Under the pieces are notes generated by a model, which did no database searches, was not told the origin of the DNA, and saw only the letters and a list, made by a program, of their open reading frames with translations. From positions 62,001 through 126,000 of the forward strand of contig NZ_QLMG01000005.1 in assembly GCF_003259905.1 (NCBI RefSeq): 64,000 bases of DNA, written 5' to 3'. A program made the translations under genes and the position numbers. Shown here piece after piece: positions 8,802 to 17,980 of this stretch (the stretch's first letter is position 1; each line of letters opens with the position of its first letter). Source of the stretch: Salipiger aestuarii. GTDB taxonomy: Bacteria > Pseudomonadota > Alphaproteobacteria > Rhodobacterales > Rhodobacteraceae.

Positions 8802-9825
8802 GGAAAATCCTTTGCGCATCACCATCGGGGAAGCCCCGCCTTTGCGCCTTGATAAGGCGCTCGCGCGCGATGTGCCAGAGCAGGCGGCGCTGTCGCGCAC
8901 CCGTCTGACAAGGCTGATCGCCGAAGGCGCCGTGACCCGCGCGGGCGAGGTGCTGAGCGACCCCAAGGCCAGGGTCTCCGAGGGCGATGAGATCGACATC
9001 ATCCTGCCCGAACCCGAAGCCAGCCATATCGGTCCCGAAGACATCCCGCTGGATATCGTCTGGGAAGACCCCGACCTGGTGGTGGTCAACAAACCTGTCG
9101 GCATGGTGGTGCATCCCGCGCCCGGCACCCCGACTGGCACGCTGGTGAACGCGCTGCTGCACCATTTCGGCGGAGAGCTGTCCGGCGTGGGCGGCGTGGC
9201 GCGCCCCGGCATCGTGCACCGAATCGACAAGGACACCAGCGGCCTGCTTGTGGTGGCGAAATCCGACCGCGCCCATCACGGGCTTGCCGCGCAGTTCGAA
9301 GCCCACAGCGCCGACCGCGCCTATCTGGCGATCTGCCACGGGGTGCCGGATGCGGGCGACCCGCGCCTGCTGGGCACGCGCGGCGTGTCGATGGAACCGG
9401 GCAGCGTGATCCTGATACAGTCGGGGCTGGCGCGGCACCGCACCGACCGGCAGCGCCAGGCGGTCTATTTCGACGGGCAGGGGCGCCATGCCATCACCCG
9501 CGCCCGTGTGCTGGAACACTTCGGCACGCCTGCCGCGCTGGCGCTGGTGGAATGCCGGCTGGAAACCGGACGCACCCACCAGATTCGCGTTCACATGGCC
9601 CATGCCGGGCACGGGCTTGTCGGCGATCAGACCTATGGCGGGCGGCGCAAACCCGCCGCCAGGGCGCTGGGCGAAGCCGCTGCCGCCGCGATCATCGCGT
9701 TTCCCCGGCAGGCGTTGCACGCCGCAAAGCTGGGCTTTGATCACCCCGTCACTGGCGAGCGGCTGGATTTCGAGGCGCCCCTGCCAACCGACATGACCCG
9801 GCTTCTGGCCGTGTTACGCGGTTGA
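8800..9825 (+). CDS. rluD: RluA family pseudouridine synthase (RluD type)
   Basis: A 341-residue enzyme that isomerises uridines in large-subunit rRNA. An S4 RNA-binding domain (about residues 10-75) precedes the catalytic domain with HRIDKDTSG, where Asp143 is the nucleophile. The later RTHQIRVHMAHAGHGLVGD segment is also conserved. S4 plus this length points to RluD/RluC-type enzymes rather than RluA. A GGAG at 8788-8791, inside the divergent DUF6476 gene, is 8 bases from the ATG. In Rhodobacterales an RluD-like gene preceding rpoH is a common order. Confidence 0.93.
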   Translation: MENPLRITIGEAPPLRLDKALARDVPEQAALSRTRLTRLIAEGAVTRAGEVLSDPKARVSEGDEIDIILPEPEASHIGPEDIPLDIVWEDPDLVVVNKPVGMVVHPAPGTPTGTLVNALLHHFGGELSGVGGVARPGIVHRIDKDTSGLLVVAKSDRAHHGLAAQFEAHSADRAYLAICHGVPDAGDPRLLGTRGVSMEPGSVILIQSGLARHRTDRQRQAVYFDGQGRHAITRARVLEHFGTPAALALVECRLETGRTHQIRVHMAHAGHGLVGDQTYGGRRKPAARALGEAAAAAIIAFPRQALHAAKLGFDHPVTGERLDFEAPLPTDMTRLLAVLRG

Positions 9826-10003
9826 TCTGATCGTGTGCGCACACATTGGTTACATATTTTGTGAATACCTGCTCGAACGCACATCTGTCATAGTCTTCCC
9901 GATCCGGTGAACCACGGCAGATGGCGGACCTTTTCGACGGAAATCCGCGTTAGCTTCGTAACAACCAGGAACCGTTAGCATGGACCGGCCAGCCGGGCCG
10001 GGA

Positions 10004-10032
10004 CTTGAAACACCACACGGGCTATCCCAAAT
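10004..10032 (+). promoter_or_regulatory. Candidate heat-shock (sigma-32) promoter of rpoH
   Basis: CTTGAAA at 10004-10010 is an exact match to the sigma-32 -35 element. After a 14-base spacer comes TCCCAAAT at 10025-10032, close to the CCCCATNT -10 consensus. Transcription would begin near 10039, about 33 bases ahead of the rpoH start. This would make rpoH autoregulated. The match is visible; activity is inferred. Confidence 0.45.
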
Positions 10033-10071
10033 GGGATGTTAAGCCTCATAACATTGGAGGGAAATGGGCAA

Positions 10072-10977
10072 GTGAGCAATATGACCAGATACGCCAACCT
10101 TCCGGCACCGTCGCCGGAAGCGGGGCTGAGCCGTTACCTGTCCGAGATCCGGAAGTTTCCGCTTCTGGAACCTGAAGAAGAATACATGCTTGCAAAACGC
10201 TGGGTCGAGGATGGCGATTCCGCCTCGGCCCATCGCATGGTCACGTCGCACCTGCGTCTCGCGGCCAAGATCGCCATGGGCTATCGCGGCTATGGCCTGC
10301 CCCAGGCCGAGGTGATCTCGGAGGCGAACGTCGGCCTGATGCAGGCGGTCAAACGCTTTGACCCGGAAAAGGGCTTTCGCCTTGCCACCTACGCGATGTG
10401 GTGGATCCGCGCGTCGATCCAGGAATACATTCTGCGGTCGTGGTCGCTGGTGAAGCTGGGCACCACCTCGGCGCAGAAAAAGCTGTTCTTCAACCTGCGC
10501 AAGGCGAAATCCCGCATCGGCGCGCTGGAAGAGGGCGACCTGCGCCCCGAACATGTCACCAGGATCGCCACCGATCTCGGGGTCACCGAAACCGAGGTCA
10601 TCTCGATGAACCGGCGCATGTCGGGGGGGGACGCGTCGCTGAACGCCACGGTGGGCAGCGATGACGATGGGTCGATGCAGTGGCAGGACTGGCTGGAAGA
10701 CGAAAGCGCCGATCAGGCCACCGACTACGCCGAACGCGACGAGCTGGACGCGCGCCGCGCCCTGCTCGCGCAGGCCATGGATGTGTTGAATGATCGTGAA
10801 AAGGACATCCTGACCCAACGCCGTCTGTCCGAAAAGCCTGTCACGCTGGAAGACCTGTCCAGCGTCTATGACGTCAGCCGCGAACGCATCCGCCAGATCG
10901 AGGTGCGCGCCTTTGAAAAGCTGCAAAAGCGCATGCGCGAGCTGGCGCAGGAACAGGGGATGATGGCGACGGCCTGA
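10072..10977 (+). CDS. rpoH: RNA polymerase sigma-32 factor (heat shock)
   Basis: A 301-residue alternative sigma factor directing transcription of heat-shock and, in this order, oxidative-stress genes. Region 2 (about residues 55-125) carries the conserved AEVISEANVGLMQAVKRFDP and ATYAMWWIRASIQEYILRSW blocks. The diagnostic RpoH box QKKLFFNLR is at 135-143, and the region 4 helix-turn-helix ends with VSRERIRQIEVRAFEKL. I chose a GTG at 10072 because GGAGG lies 11 bases upstream and the resulting N-terminus matches family members; the ATG at 10081 is the alternative. An intrinsic terminator follows at 10988. Confidence 0.96.
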   Translation: MSNMTRYANLPAPSPEAGLSRYLSEIRKFPLLEPEEEYMLAKRWVEDGDSASAHRMVTSHLRLAAKIAMGYRGYGLPQAEVISEANVGLMQAVKRFDPEKGFRLATYAMWWIRASIQEYILRSWSLVKLGTTSAQKKLFFNLRKAKSRIGALEEGDLRPEHVTRIATDLGVTETEVISMNRRMSGGDASLNATVGSDDDGSMQWQDWLEDESADQATDYAERDELDARRALLAQAMDVLNDREKDILTQRRLSEKPVTLEDLSSVYDVSRERIRQIEVRAFEKLQKRMRELAQEQGMMATA

Positions 10978-10987
10978 TCCCGGCAAA

Positions 10988-11022
10988 GCCCGCCCTTCGG
11001 ATCCGGAGGGCGGGCCTTTTTT
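10988..11022 (+). terminator. Intrinsic terminator of rpoH
   Basis: A 9-base GC stem (GCCCGCCCT at 10988-10996 with AGGGCGGGC at 11007-11015) and a 10-base loop are followed by six T residues at 11017-11022. It starts 11 bases after the rpoH stop. Confidence 0.88.
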
Positions 11023-11057
11023 GAAATTGGCGCGATAGCAATGACGAAAGGGCCGAT

Positions 11058-11753
11058 ATGACACGGGTCGTTCTGGTAACCGGAGGCGCGCGCGGCATCG
11101 GGCGCGCCATCGCCGAGGATTTTTCGCGCGACCATGCCGTCGCGCTGACGTGGAATACCACGCAACCGTCGGGTATTCTGGATGAAATCCTCAAAATCCA
11201 GGTGGACCTGACCGGCGCCGGCTCGGCGGATATGGTGGTTCAGGCGGTGTTGGAACGCTTTGGCCGGATTGATGTGATGGTCAACAACGCGGGGCTGATC
11301 CGGCCATCCGCCAAGGACAGCGTCGATGCGGCGGCGCTGCACCAGATGCTGGACGTCAACCTTCTGGCACCCGGTGCGCTGCTGGCGGCCGCGTTGCCCC
11401 ATCTGGGACCGGGGGCGGCAATCGTGAATATCTCGTCGATGAATGCGGTGTTGCCACCGCGCGATGCGTCGATCTACGGCGCCAGCAAAGCCGCGCTGAA
11501 TCTGTGGACCCGTGCGATGGCCAAGGAACTTGGCCCCCGCCAGATCCGCGTCAACGCCGTGGCGCCGGGCGCGATCAACATCCCCGAATCCCCGCGCCCC
11601 GATGATCTGACAGACCTGATTGTGAAGGACACCGCCCTTGGGCGGATCGGACGGCCCGACGACATCGCGCGGGCAGTGCGGTTTCTGGCAAGCGACGCCG
11701 CCGGGTTCATCACCGGAGAGGTGCTGACAGTGTCCGGCGGCTACCGCCTGTAA
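11058..11753 (+). CDS. SDR family oxidoreductase (FabG-like)
   Basis: A 231-residue classical short-chain dehydrogenase/reductase. TGGARGIG is at residues 8-15, NNAG at 76-79, catalytic Ser near 127, Tyr140 and Lys144 in YGASK, and the C-terminal GFITGEVLTVSGGYRL is typical of FabG-like enzymes. It stands alone, between the rpoH terminator and the convergent ilvD gene. The fold resembles beta-ketoacyl-ACP reductase, but a dedicated fabG is normally in a fab cluster, so I leave the substrate open. Confidence 0.9.
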   Translation: MTRVVLVTGGARGIGRAIAEDFSRDHAVALTWNTTQPSGILDEILKIQVDLTGAGSADMVVQAVLERFGRIDVMVNNAGLIRPSAKDSVDAAALHQMLDVNLLAPGALLAAALPHLGPGAAIVNISSMNAVLPPRDASIYGASKAALNLWTRAMAKELGPRQIRVNAVAPGAINIPESPRPDDLTDLIVKDTALGRIGRPDDIARAVRFLASDAAGFITGEVLTVSGGYRL

Positions 11754-11792
11754 CAGCCGTGGCCCCCGCGACCGGGGACCACGACGGCGCAT

Positions 11793-13622
11793 TCAGATCT
11801 GACGCACGGCGCCTTTCGAGGCACTGGTGGTCAGGGCGGCATAGGCCTTGAGCGCCTTCGATATCTTGCGCTTGCGCTTTTCCTCGGGCTGCCAACCGGC
11901 CTCGTCCCGTTTGAGCCGGCGGTCGGCCAGCACGGCGTCATCGACCGCCAGGTGGATCTTGCGCGCGGGGATGTCGATCTCGATCAGGTCGCCGTTTTCC
12001 ACAAGGCCGATGGCGCCGCCCTCGGCCGCTTCGGGCGACACATGCCCGATCGACAGGCCCGAAGACCCCCCCGAAAAGCGCCCGTCGGTGATCAGCGCGC
12101 AATCCTTGCCCAGCCCTTTGGATTTCAGATAGCTGGTCGGGTACAGCATTTCCTGCATCCCCGGCCCGCCGCGCGGCCCTTCGTAGCGGATCAGAACAAT
12201 GTCGCCGGGCACGATCTTGCCGGTCAGGATCGCGCTGACAGCCGTGTCCTGCGATTCGAAAATGCGTGCGGGGCCGGAAAACACCAGGATCGAGTCATCG
12301 ACCCCGGCGGTTTTCACGATGCAGCCATCCTCGGCGAGGTTGCCATACAAAACCGCAAGACCGCCATCCTTGGAAAACGCATGTTCGGCGTCCCGGATCA
12401 CGCCGGTCTGGCGGTCAAGGTCCAGCGTGTCATAGCGGCGATCCGTCGAAAACGCCTGTGTGGTGCGCACGCCGCCGGGCGCGGCCCGAAAGAAATCATG
12501 CACCGATTCGGAATTGGTGCGCGACACGTCCCAGCGGTCCAGCGCGTGGGCCATGGTTTCCGCGTGAATGGTCGGCACGCTGGTGTCGATCAGGCCGGCG
12601 CGGTCAAGCTGACCCAGGATCGACATGATGCCGCCCGCGCGGTGAACGTCTTCCATGTGCACATCGTCCTTGGCGGGGGCCACCTTGCACAGTACGGGAA
12701 CCTGGCGCGACAGCCTGTCGATCTCGGCCATGTCAAAGGCGACCTCGCCTTCGGACGCGGCGGCGAGCAGGTGCAGCACGGTGTTGGTCGATCCGCCCAT
12801 GGCGATGTCCAGCGTCATGGCGTTCTGAAATGCCTCGAAGGTTGCAATGGACCGGGGCAGGACCGATGCGTCGTTCTGCTCGTAATACCGCTTGGCCAGA
12901 TCGACGATCAGGTGCCCCGCCTCGACGAACAGGCGCTTGCGGTCGGCATGGGTGGCAAGGGTCGAGCCGTTGCCCGGCAGCGACAGGCCGAGCGCCTCGG
13001 TCAGGCAGTTCATCGAATTGGCGGTGAACATGCCCGAACAGGACCCGCAGGTTGGGCAGGCGGCCTCTTCGATGGCCTGCACCTGGGCGTCGGTGTATGT
13101 GTCATCCGCCGCGGCAACCATGGCATCGACGAGATCCAGCGCCTTTTCCCCGTCCTCCCATTCGACCTTGCCGGCCTCCATCGGGCCGCCGGATACGAAC
13201 ACCACGGGGATGTTCAGCCGCATCGACGCCATCAGCATGCCGGGGGTGATCTTGTCGCAGTTGGAAATGCACACCATGGCATCGGCGCAATGGGCGTTCA
13301 CCATGTATTCCACGCTGTCGGCGATGATTTCGCGCGAGGGCAGAGAATAGAGCATTCCGTCATGGCCCATGGCGATGCCGTCGTCGACCGCGATGGTGTT
13401 GAATTCCTTGGCCACGCCGCCCGCTTTTTCAACTTCGCGCGCGACCATCTGCCCCAGATCCTTGAGATGGACGTGACCTGGCACGAACTGGGTAAAGCTG
13501 TTCACGATCGCGATGATCGGCTTGTTCCAGTCGCCGTCGGTCATGCCGGTGGCGCGCCACAGACCGCGGGCGCCGGCCATGTTGCGGCCATGGGTGGTGG
13601 TGCGAGAGCGATAGGCGGGCAT
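11793..13622 (-). CDS. ilvD: Dihydroxy-acid dehydratase
   Basis: A 609-residue iron-sulfur enzyme that dehydrates dihydroxy acids to 2-keto acids, the penultimate step of valine and isoleucine synthesis. Cluster cysteines lie in [12 protein letters not shown] (Cys122) and TCGSCSGMF (Cys192, Cys195). The C-terminal [23 protein letters not shown] is the IlvD/Edd signature. Length matches the E. coli-type enzyme (about 615). The start at 13622 has an AAGGGGGA ribosome site, and longer in-frame extensions have no support. It is convergent with the SDR gene and has no operon partner. Confidence 0.97.
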   Translation of the reverse strand: MPAYRSRTTTHGRNMAGARGLWRATGMTDGDWNKPIIAIVNSFTQFVPGHVHLKDLGQMVAREVEKAGGVAKEFNTIAVDDGIAMGHDGMLYSLPSREIIADSVEYMVNAHCADAMVCISNCDKITPGMLMASMRLNIPVVFVSGGPMEAGKVEWEDGEKALDLVDAMVAAADDTYTDAQVQAIEEAACPTCGSCSGMFTANSMNCLTEALGLSLPGNGSTLATHADRKRLFVEAGHLIVDLAKRYYEQNDASVLPRSIATFEAFQNAMTLDIAMGGSTNTVLHLLAAASEGEVAFDMAEIDRLSRQVPVLCKVAPAKDDVHMEDVHRAGGIMSILGQLDRAGLIDTSVPTIHAETMAHALDRWDVSRTNSESVHDFFRAAPGGVRTTQAFSTDRRYDTLDLDRQTGVIRDAEHAFSKDGGLAVLYGNLAEDGCIVKTAGVDDSILVFSGPARIFESQDTAVSAILTGKIVPGDIVLIRYEGPRGGPGMQEMLYPTSYLKSKGLGKDCALITDGRFSGGSSGLSIGHVSPEAAEGGAIGLVENGDLIEIDIPARKIHLAVDDAVLADRRLKRDEAGWQPEEKRKRKISKALKAYAALTTSASKGAVRQI

Positions 13623-14190
13623 GGGTTTCCCCCTTATTAGCGGTGTCGGCGCTGTGTAACGCCCGCAGGCCGTTGCGGCAAGCGGTGGTTCCGGGGGGCT
13701 GAACGTCTGCGTCGCGTGGATTGTCGCGCGCCAGCGCGATGCGGCGCGCGTGGCGAAGACCACGGCAAGACAATGGCGCCGGAACCATCGCCCGGCGCTG
13801 GCAGCGAAAGCGGTGGCGCAACCCAGGCGCAGATCCGCTTGGCGAACGCCCGCCCCCTGTTTACAGCCTCCCCGTGGCGAAGCACGGGCCCCCCCGTCAA
13901 CGCACGGCTGCCTGATCTCGGCGCTGACGAAGATCGGTGCGGTCGGTATCGGTGCCTTTGACCAGACCGCTCAATGCTGGCACTGCAGGGCGTCATATCT
14001 GATCGCAGCGTGGATCTGCGTCGTAGAGCGCCCGCACAGGTATGTCGGTCATGTCAGGTCAGCGCGCCGCGCCAGTTCGCCCGCCGGTGATGCGTTCCAA
14101 CGCGACCCAGGCCGCCGCGATACGTTTGACACGTCAGGTCGAAAACGCCCTGGCGCGCATGACGGGCCGCGCCTTTTGTCGGCATGGCGC
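13623..14190. other. Gene-poor stretch between ilvD and RNase T2
   Basis: In these 568 bases I see no reading frame with protein-like composition or a family match. The frames that are open are Arg/Pro/Ala-rich and typical of chance frames in high-GC DNA. The interval holds the ilvD promoter and the 3' flank of the RNase T2 gene. It could conceal a small RNA or the decayed remains of a gene, but nothing specific is visible. Confidence 0.6.
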
Positions 14191-14814
14191 TCAGCGCACA
14201 GGATCGACCAGGGCGCTGTTCAGCGTGCAGTCGCGCACCACATCCTGCCCGCATGGCACAGGGACAAGGTCCTTGGACAGGCACAGCCGGGCTTCCTGGA
14301 TACGTCCGTCGCGACAGGTGATGGTCACCATATCCGGCTCCCAGCCATCATTCGCCTTCAAAAACGCCTCTTCGATCACCGAGGCGGGCAGCGTGACCGG
14401 CTTGTCCAGCGCGCGAAGAACCGCCGGGCGCATCACCTGATCGTAAGCCTTGCGCGACAACGCGAAATAATCCCGCGCGGACAGGCCGGTGCAGACGCCG
14501 TGCTTGTGCCATTCATGCCAGGCCAACCCGGCCGTGCCCATGATGTCGGCCATGTCGCTGGTCATGGCGCGGCTGGGCGGGCGCTGGGTCGTCGGGCAAT
14601 GGGCCGGATAGCCGCGGTGGTACTGGGGCCAGAGGCCGTGCAGGACCCAGCCCAGCGGGCGGTCGCACTGGGGCGACTGACGCGCATCGCCTTCAAGCGC
14701 GCACCAGGTCGGCGACCAGCCGAGCGACAGGACGTAATAGTCGAAGTCACCCGAGGGCTCTCCGTCGGCGCGGGCAAGTCCCGCGCACAGGATCAGCGGC
14801 AGCAACCATCGCAT
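14191..14814 (-). CDS. Ribonuclease T2 family protein, secreted
   Basis: A 207-residue exported endoribonuclease with a signal peptide at residues 1-16 (MRWLLPLILCAGLARA). Both catalytic blocks are present: CAS I LHGLWPQY (His59) and CAS II WHEWHKHGVC (residues 99-108, including Glu101 and His105). Eight or so cysteines outside the signal suggest disulfides in the periplasm. The role is probably nutrient scavenging from extracellular or periplasmic RNA. It is divergent from trcR. Confidence 0.92.
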   Translation of the reverse strand: MRWLLPLILCAGLARADGEPSGDFDYYVLSLGWSPTWCALEGDARQSPQCDRPLGWVLHGLWPQYHRGYPAHCPTTQRPPSRAMTSDMADIMGTAGLAWHEWHKHGVCTGLSARDYFALSRKAYDQVMRPAVLRALDKPVTLPASVIEEAFLKANDGWEPDMVTITCRDGRIQEARLCLSKDLVPVPCGQDVVRDCTLNSALVDPVR

Positions 14815-14956
14815 TTTCTCTTCCCTCTTCAGCCTGATTTCACTATATAGCGCCCAAGTTCCCCGACAACGGTAACCGTCCCGGACAGCCATCCAGGACA
14901 TCCCGGCCCCCAGAGGTCCGGGGGCGGGGAAGAAGTTTTGCAAGGAGACTTGAACG

Positions 14957-15733
14957 ATGGCCAAACTGCTGCACCCCAAGGCGACCGCCGTCTGGCTGGT
15001 CGACAACACCACCCTGACATTCAAACAGATCGCCGATTTCACCGGCATGCACGAGCTGGAAGTGCAGGGCATCGCCGATGGTGACGTTGCGGCAGGTGTC
15101 AAGGGGTTCGACCCGGTCGGCAACAACCAGATCGAACAGGCGCAGATCGACCAGGCCGAAAAGAACCCGATGGCCAAGCTCAAGCTGAAGTACAACGCCG
15201 CCGCTGTCGACGAAGACAAGCGTCGCGGTCCGCGCTACACGCCGCTGTCCAAGCGTCAGGATCGCCCGAACGCGATCCTCTGGCTGGTCAAGTTCCACCC
15301 CGAACTGACGGACGGGCAGATTTCAAAGCTGGTGGGCACGACCAAGCCGACCATCCAGTCGATCCGCGAACGCACCCACTGGAACATCCAGAACATGCAG
15401 CCCATCGACCCGGTGGCGCTGGGCCTGTGCCGCCAGACCGAACTGGACGCCGCTGTGGCCAAGGCGGCCAAGGGCCGCGAAACCGTCATGTCCGATGACG
15501 AACGCCGCAAGCTGGTGTCGACCGAGCAGAGCCTTGGGATGGACACCGAGGCGCGGCTGCCCACCGCCATCGAAGGACTTGAGACCTTTACCCTGTCGAA
15601 CACGCGCAGCGACGATGACGAGGACGACAAGGCCCCGAGCGACTATTCCGATGCCGAGAGCTTTTTCAACCTGCCCGCCCCAAGCGATGACGACGACGAG
15701 GATGACGACGACAGCGACGATCCGCGCGGCTGA
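14957..15733 (+). CDS. trcR: Cell cycle transcriptional regulator TrcR (DUF1013)
   Basis: A 258-residue protein restricted to alphaproteobacteria. The N-terminal two thirds (residues 1-180) carry the conserved DUF1013 region, with HTH-like segments such as TLTFKQIADFTGMHELEVQ and DGQISKLVGTTKPTIQSIRE. The last 45 residues are an extremely acidic Asp/Glu/Ser tail, probably disordered. AAGGAG just upstream supports the ATG. TrcR is described as a regulator associated with RNA polymerase and cell-cycle genes. An intrinsic terminator follows. Confidence 0.9.
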   Translation: MAKLLHPKATAVWLVDNTTLTFKQIADFTGMHELEVQGIADGDVAAGVKGFDPVGNNQIEQAQIDQAEKNPMAKLKLKYNAAAVDEDKRRGPRYTPLSKRQDRPNAILWLVKFHPELTDGQISKLVGTTKPTIQSIRERTHWNIQNMQPIDPVALGLCRQTELDAAVAKAAKGRETVMSDDERRKLVSTEQSLGMDTEARLPTAIEGLETFTLSNTRSDDDEDDKAPSDYSDAESFFNLPAPSDDDDEDDDDSDDPRG

Positions 15734-15766
15734 CGCCCGGACCGGCAGGGTCCTCCACACGTTCGA

Positions 15767-15796
15767 AAAGGCCCGTGCCGGATGGCGCGGGCCTTT
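15767..15796. terminator. Bidirectional terminator after trcR
   Basis: A 13-base stem (15767-15779 with 15784-15796, one G-U pair) and a GGAT loop begin with AAA and end with TTT. It can therefore serve trcR on the plus strand and the convergent DUF2252 remnant on the minus strand. Confidence 0.8.
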
Positions 15797-15802
15797 GGCG
15801 TT

Positions 15803-16867
15803 TCAGCGATAGGATTTGTCGATCCTGTCGAACGCGCCATGGGCAAAATCGTCGCGGAACACGGCGTGGTCGGCTTGCAGTCGGTCCGCCGCTTCCAGCG
15901 CAAAGCGGCAGATGTCGGCAATGAAAAGGCGGCGCGGGGTGGCGGCCTCGACGATAGAGGGGGCGACATCGTAGTCGATCCGCCCCAGATCGTCCGACAG
16001 CGCATGGCTTTGGGCCAGCGCGGCGCCGCAGACTTCGGCGTAATCCTTCCAGGTGGCGTAGCTCAGGCCATCCGGGTCGATGTTGTCGCGAAACGCACGC
16101 GCTCGCAGCTCATGAAGCTTTCGCCGTCGATCTCGACCGCGCCGTAGAAAATGTCGCCATGGGGCAGCCGCACCTGTCGGCCATGAACGATGCGGCCGGC
16201 CTTGTTGCCCGCATCGAAGCTGCCTGGCGGCGTCAGCCCGTCCAGGGTCGACCGCCGGGCGCTTTTGAATTCGATGATAAGGTCGTCGGTGGCATCACGC
16301 GACGGGCCTTCGATGAGCACATAATAGCGCGGCAGTCCCAGCGACGCGGTGCCCTGGCCGTGACGGATGCACACGTCCTTGTCCCGCAGCTCTGCGGAAC
16401 GGTCCGGCTTGGCGGCGGCAAGATCGTCGACGGCTTGCTGAAAGGTCGCGTCGCGGGACGAGATCGGCTGAAGTTCGTCATCGGTCCTGGCCGCCACCCG
16501 GAACCCGGTGGCGCCGCGCATGATGTCCCAGGTGAAAGGGCATAGGTCGATTCATCGAAATCGCTGACGCCAAAGGTCGGCGCGCCGTTTTCATCCGGCA
16601 TCCCCTCGAAATTTCCCGGATGCACATCGCCCAGCACCATGACCGACGGCATGTGCCGGTCGCTGCCCACCATGTCGCGGTAAAACAGCAGTGCGGAGCC
16701 ACGAAAGAACTTGAAAAGATCGCCAGCCAGCGTCTCGAACCCGTCCTCGGTGCCGCTGGCGCGGGTTTCGATCCGGGTCGCGCGATGCCCCCCAGGCCGG
16801 CGCGCCGGGGCCCGCGCGTTCGGCGGGCGCCGAAAGCGAGCTCGGATCGGCGGCTGGTGGACATCAT
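15803..16867 (-). pseudogene. DUF2252 family protein, frameshifted remnant
   Basis: Fragments of a DUF2252 (kinase-like fold, function unknown) protein are readable only by switching frames. One frame has DLFKFFRGSALLFYRDM, LGDVHPGNFEG and SDFDESTY. A one-base loss near 16538-16540 moves the reading into a second frame with the WDIMRGATGFRVAART block. A second one-base loss near 16088-16093 moves it into a third frame that ends with DRIDKSYR and a stop at 15803. The segment between the WDIMRG block and the later RHGQGTASLG block is much shorter than usual, implying an internal deletion. The 5' end is uncertain and the gene is almost certainly inactive. Confidence 0.82.
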
Positions 16868-16894
16868 GCGTCGGACCGCCCCCAGCGATCCGCG

Positions 16895-17488
16895 TCAGAT
16901 CCGGCGCCGCGCGTTCAGGGCGGCGGTGATGGTGCCGTCATCCAGATAATCAAGCTCTCCGCCAATGGGGACCCCTTGGGCGAGCGAGGTCAACGCCACG
17001 CGCGTTTCCAGCTGGTCGGCGATGTAATGCGCCGTCGTCTGCCCGTCGACGGTGGCGTTCAGGGCCAGGATGACCTCGGAAATCGCCTCGTCCTCGACGC
17101 GGCGCACAAGCTGCGGGATGCGCAATTCGTCCGGGCCGATCGAATCCAGCGCGGACAGGGTGCCCCCAAGCACATGGTAGCGCCCCTTGAACACGTTCGA
17201 GCGTTCCATTGCCCACAGGTCGGCCACATCTTCGACCACGCAAAGCAGACCGTTCGACCGGGTCTCGTCAGCGCAGATCGCGCAGACATCGGCGGTGCCG
17301 ACATTGCCGCAGTTCACACATTCGCGGGCGGAGGCGGCGACCGCCGTCATCGCATCCGCCAGTGGCGTCAGCAACAGCGCCCGCTTGCGGATCAGGTGCA
17401 GCACCGCCCGGCGCGCCGAGCGCGGGCCAAGGCCGGGCAGCCGGGCCATCAGGTCGATCAGGGTGTCGATCTCGGTGCGGTCACGCAA
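16895..17488 (-). CDS. recR: Recombination mediator RecR
   Basis: A 197-residue recombination protein that, with RecF and RecO, loads RecA at single-stranded gaps. The HhH segment [17 protein letters not shown] (about residues 17-33), a C4 zinc finger (Cys57, Cys60, Cys69, Cys72) and the Toprim domain with [12 protein letters not shown] are all present. No ATG or GTG fits; a TTG at 17488 is the best start and gives the family N-terminus. It lies 39 bases downstream of ybaB, the usual recR partner. Confidence 0.96.
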   Translation of the reverse strand: MRDRTEIDTLIDLMARLPGLGPRSARRAVLHLIRKRALLLTPLADAMTAVAASARECVNCGNVGTADVCAICADETRSNGLLCVVEDVADLWAMERSNVFKGRYHVLGGTLSALDSIGPDELRIPQLVRRVEDEAISEVILALNATVDGQTTAHYIADQLETRVALTSLAQGVPIGGELDYLDDGTITAALNARRRI

Positions 17489-17527
17489 ATGGGGAAACCT
17501 GTCTAAAGGGGGCGAGCCGTTCTGAAT

Positions 17528-17872
17528 TCAGAACGGCAGCTTCATGTCGGCGGGCAGGCCCATTTCCGATGTCAGCTTCTGCATCTCGGATTGCGCCCGC
17601 TCCTGCGCGCGGGCCTGGGCGTCCTTGACGGCGGCAAGGATCAGGTCCTCGACCACCTCCTTGTCGTCGCCGTTGAAGATCGACGGGTCGATGTCCAGGG
17701 CCTTGAGCTCGCCCTTGGCGGTGGCGGTGGCCTTGACCAGCCCGGCACCGGATTCGCCCACCACCTCAAGCGTGGCGAGGTCTTCTTGCAGCTGGGCCAT
17801 CTTGCCCTGCATTTCCTGCGCGGTCTTCATCATCTTGGCCATGTCGCCAAGCCCGCCCAAACCTTTCAGCAT
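17528..17872 (-). CDS. ybaB: YbaB/EbfC family nucleoid-associated protein
   Basis: A 114-residue small DNA-binding protein typically encoded directly before recR. The Met-rich N-terminus (KGLGGLGDMAKMMKTAQ), the GLVKATATAKGELKALDIDP core and the long C-terminal helix match the family. It probably forms tweezer-like dimers on DNA. Start MLKGLG is at 17872 with AGGAGAAACG upstream. dnaX, often the third member of this cluster, is not adjacent here. Confidence 0.95.
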   Translation of the reverse strand: MLKGLGGLGDMAKMMKTAQEMQGKMAQLQEDLATLEVVGESGAGLVKATATAKGELKALDIDPSIFNGDDKEVVEDLILAAVKDAQARAQERAQSEMQKLTSEMGLPADMKLPF

Positions 17873-17980
17873 CTCGTTTCTCCTGTGTGTGGTGGCCGCG
17901 CGGCGACCCGTCCCCGTTGGACGCTATATCGCAGCGCCGGGCGCGCGGAACAAGGGGCAGGGTGTGTCGTCGCGGTGCCC

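Noticed and set aside
11758-11781. Hairpin between the SDR gene and ilvD as a terminator
   Set aside because: GTGGCCCCCG can pair with CGGGGACCAC only with mismatches, and no T-run follows on either strand.
11952-13640. A 562-codon plus-strand reading frame
   Set aside because: It is antisense to ilvD over nearly its whole length, lacks any recognisable domain and is rich in His/Arg/Gly as expected of a mirror frame.
13750-14850. A 366-codon plus-strand reading frame that covers the ilvD-RNase T2 gap
   Set aside because: Half of it is antisense to the well-supported RNase T2 gene and the rest is Arg/Ala/Pro-rich without any family resemblance.
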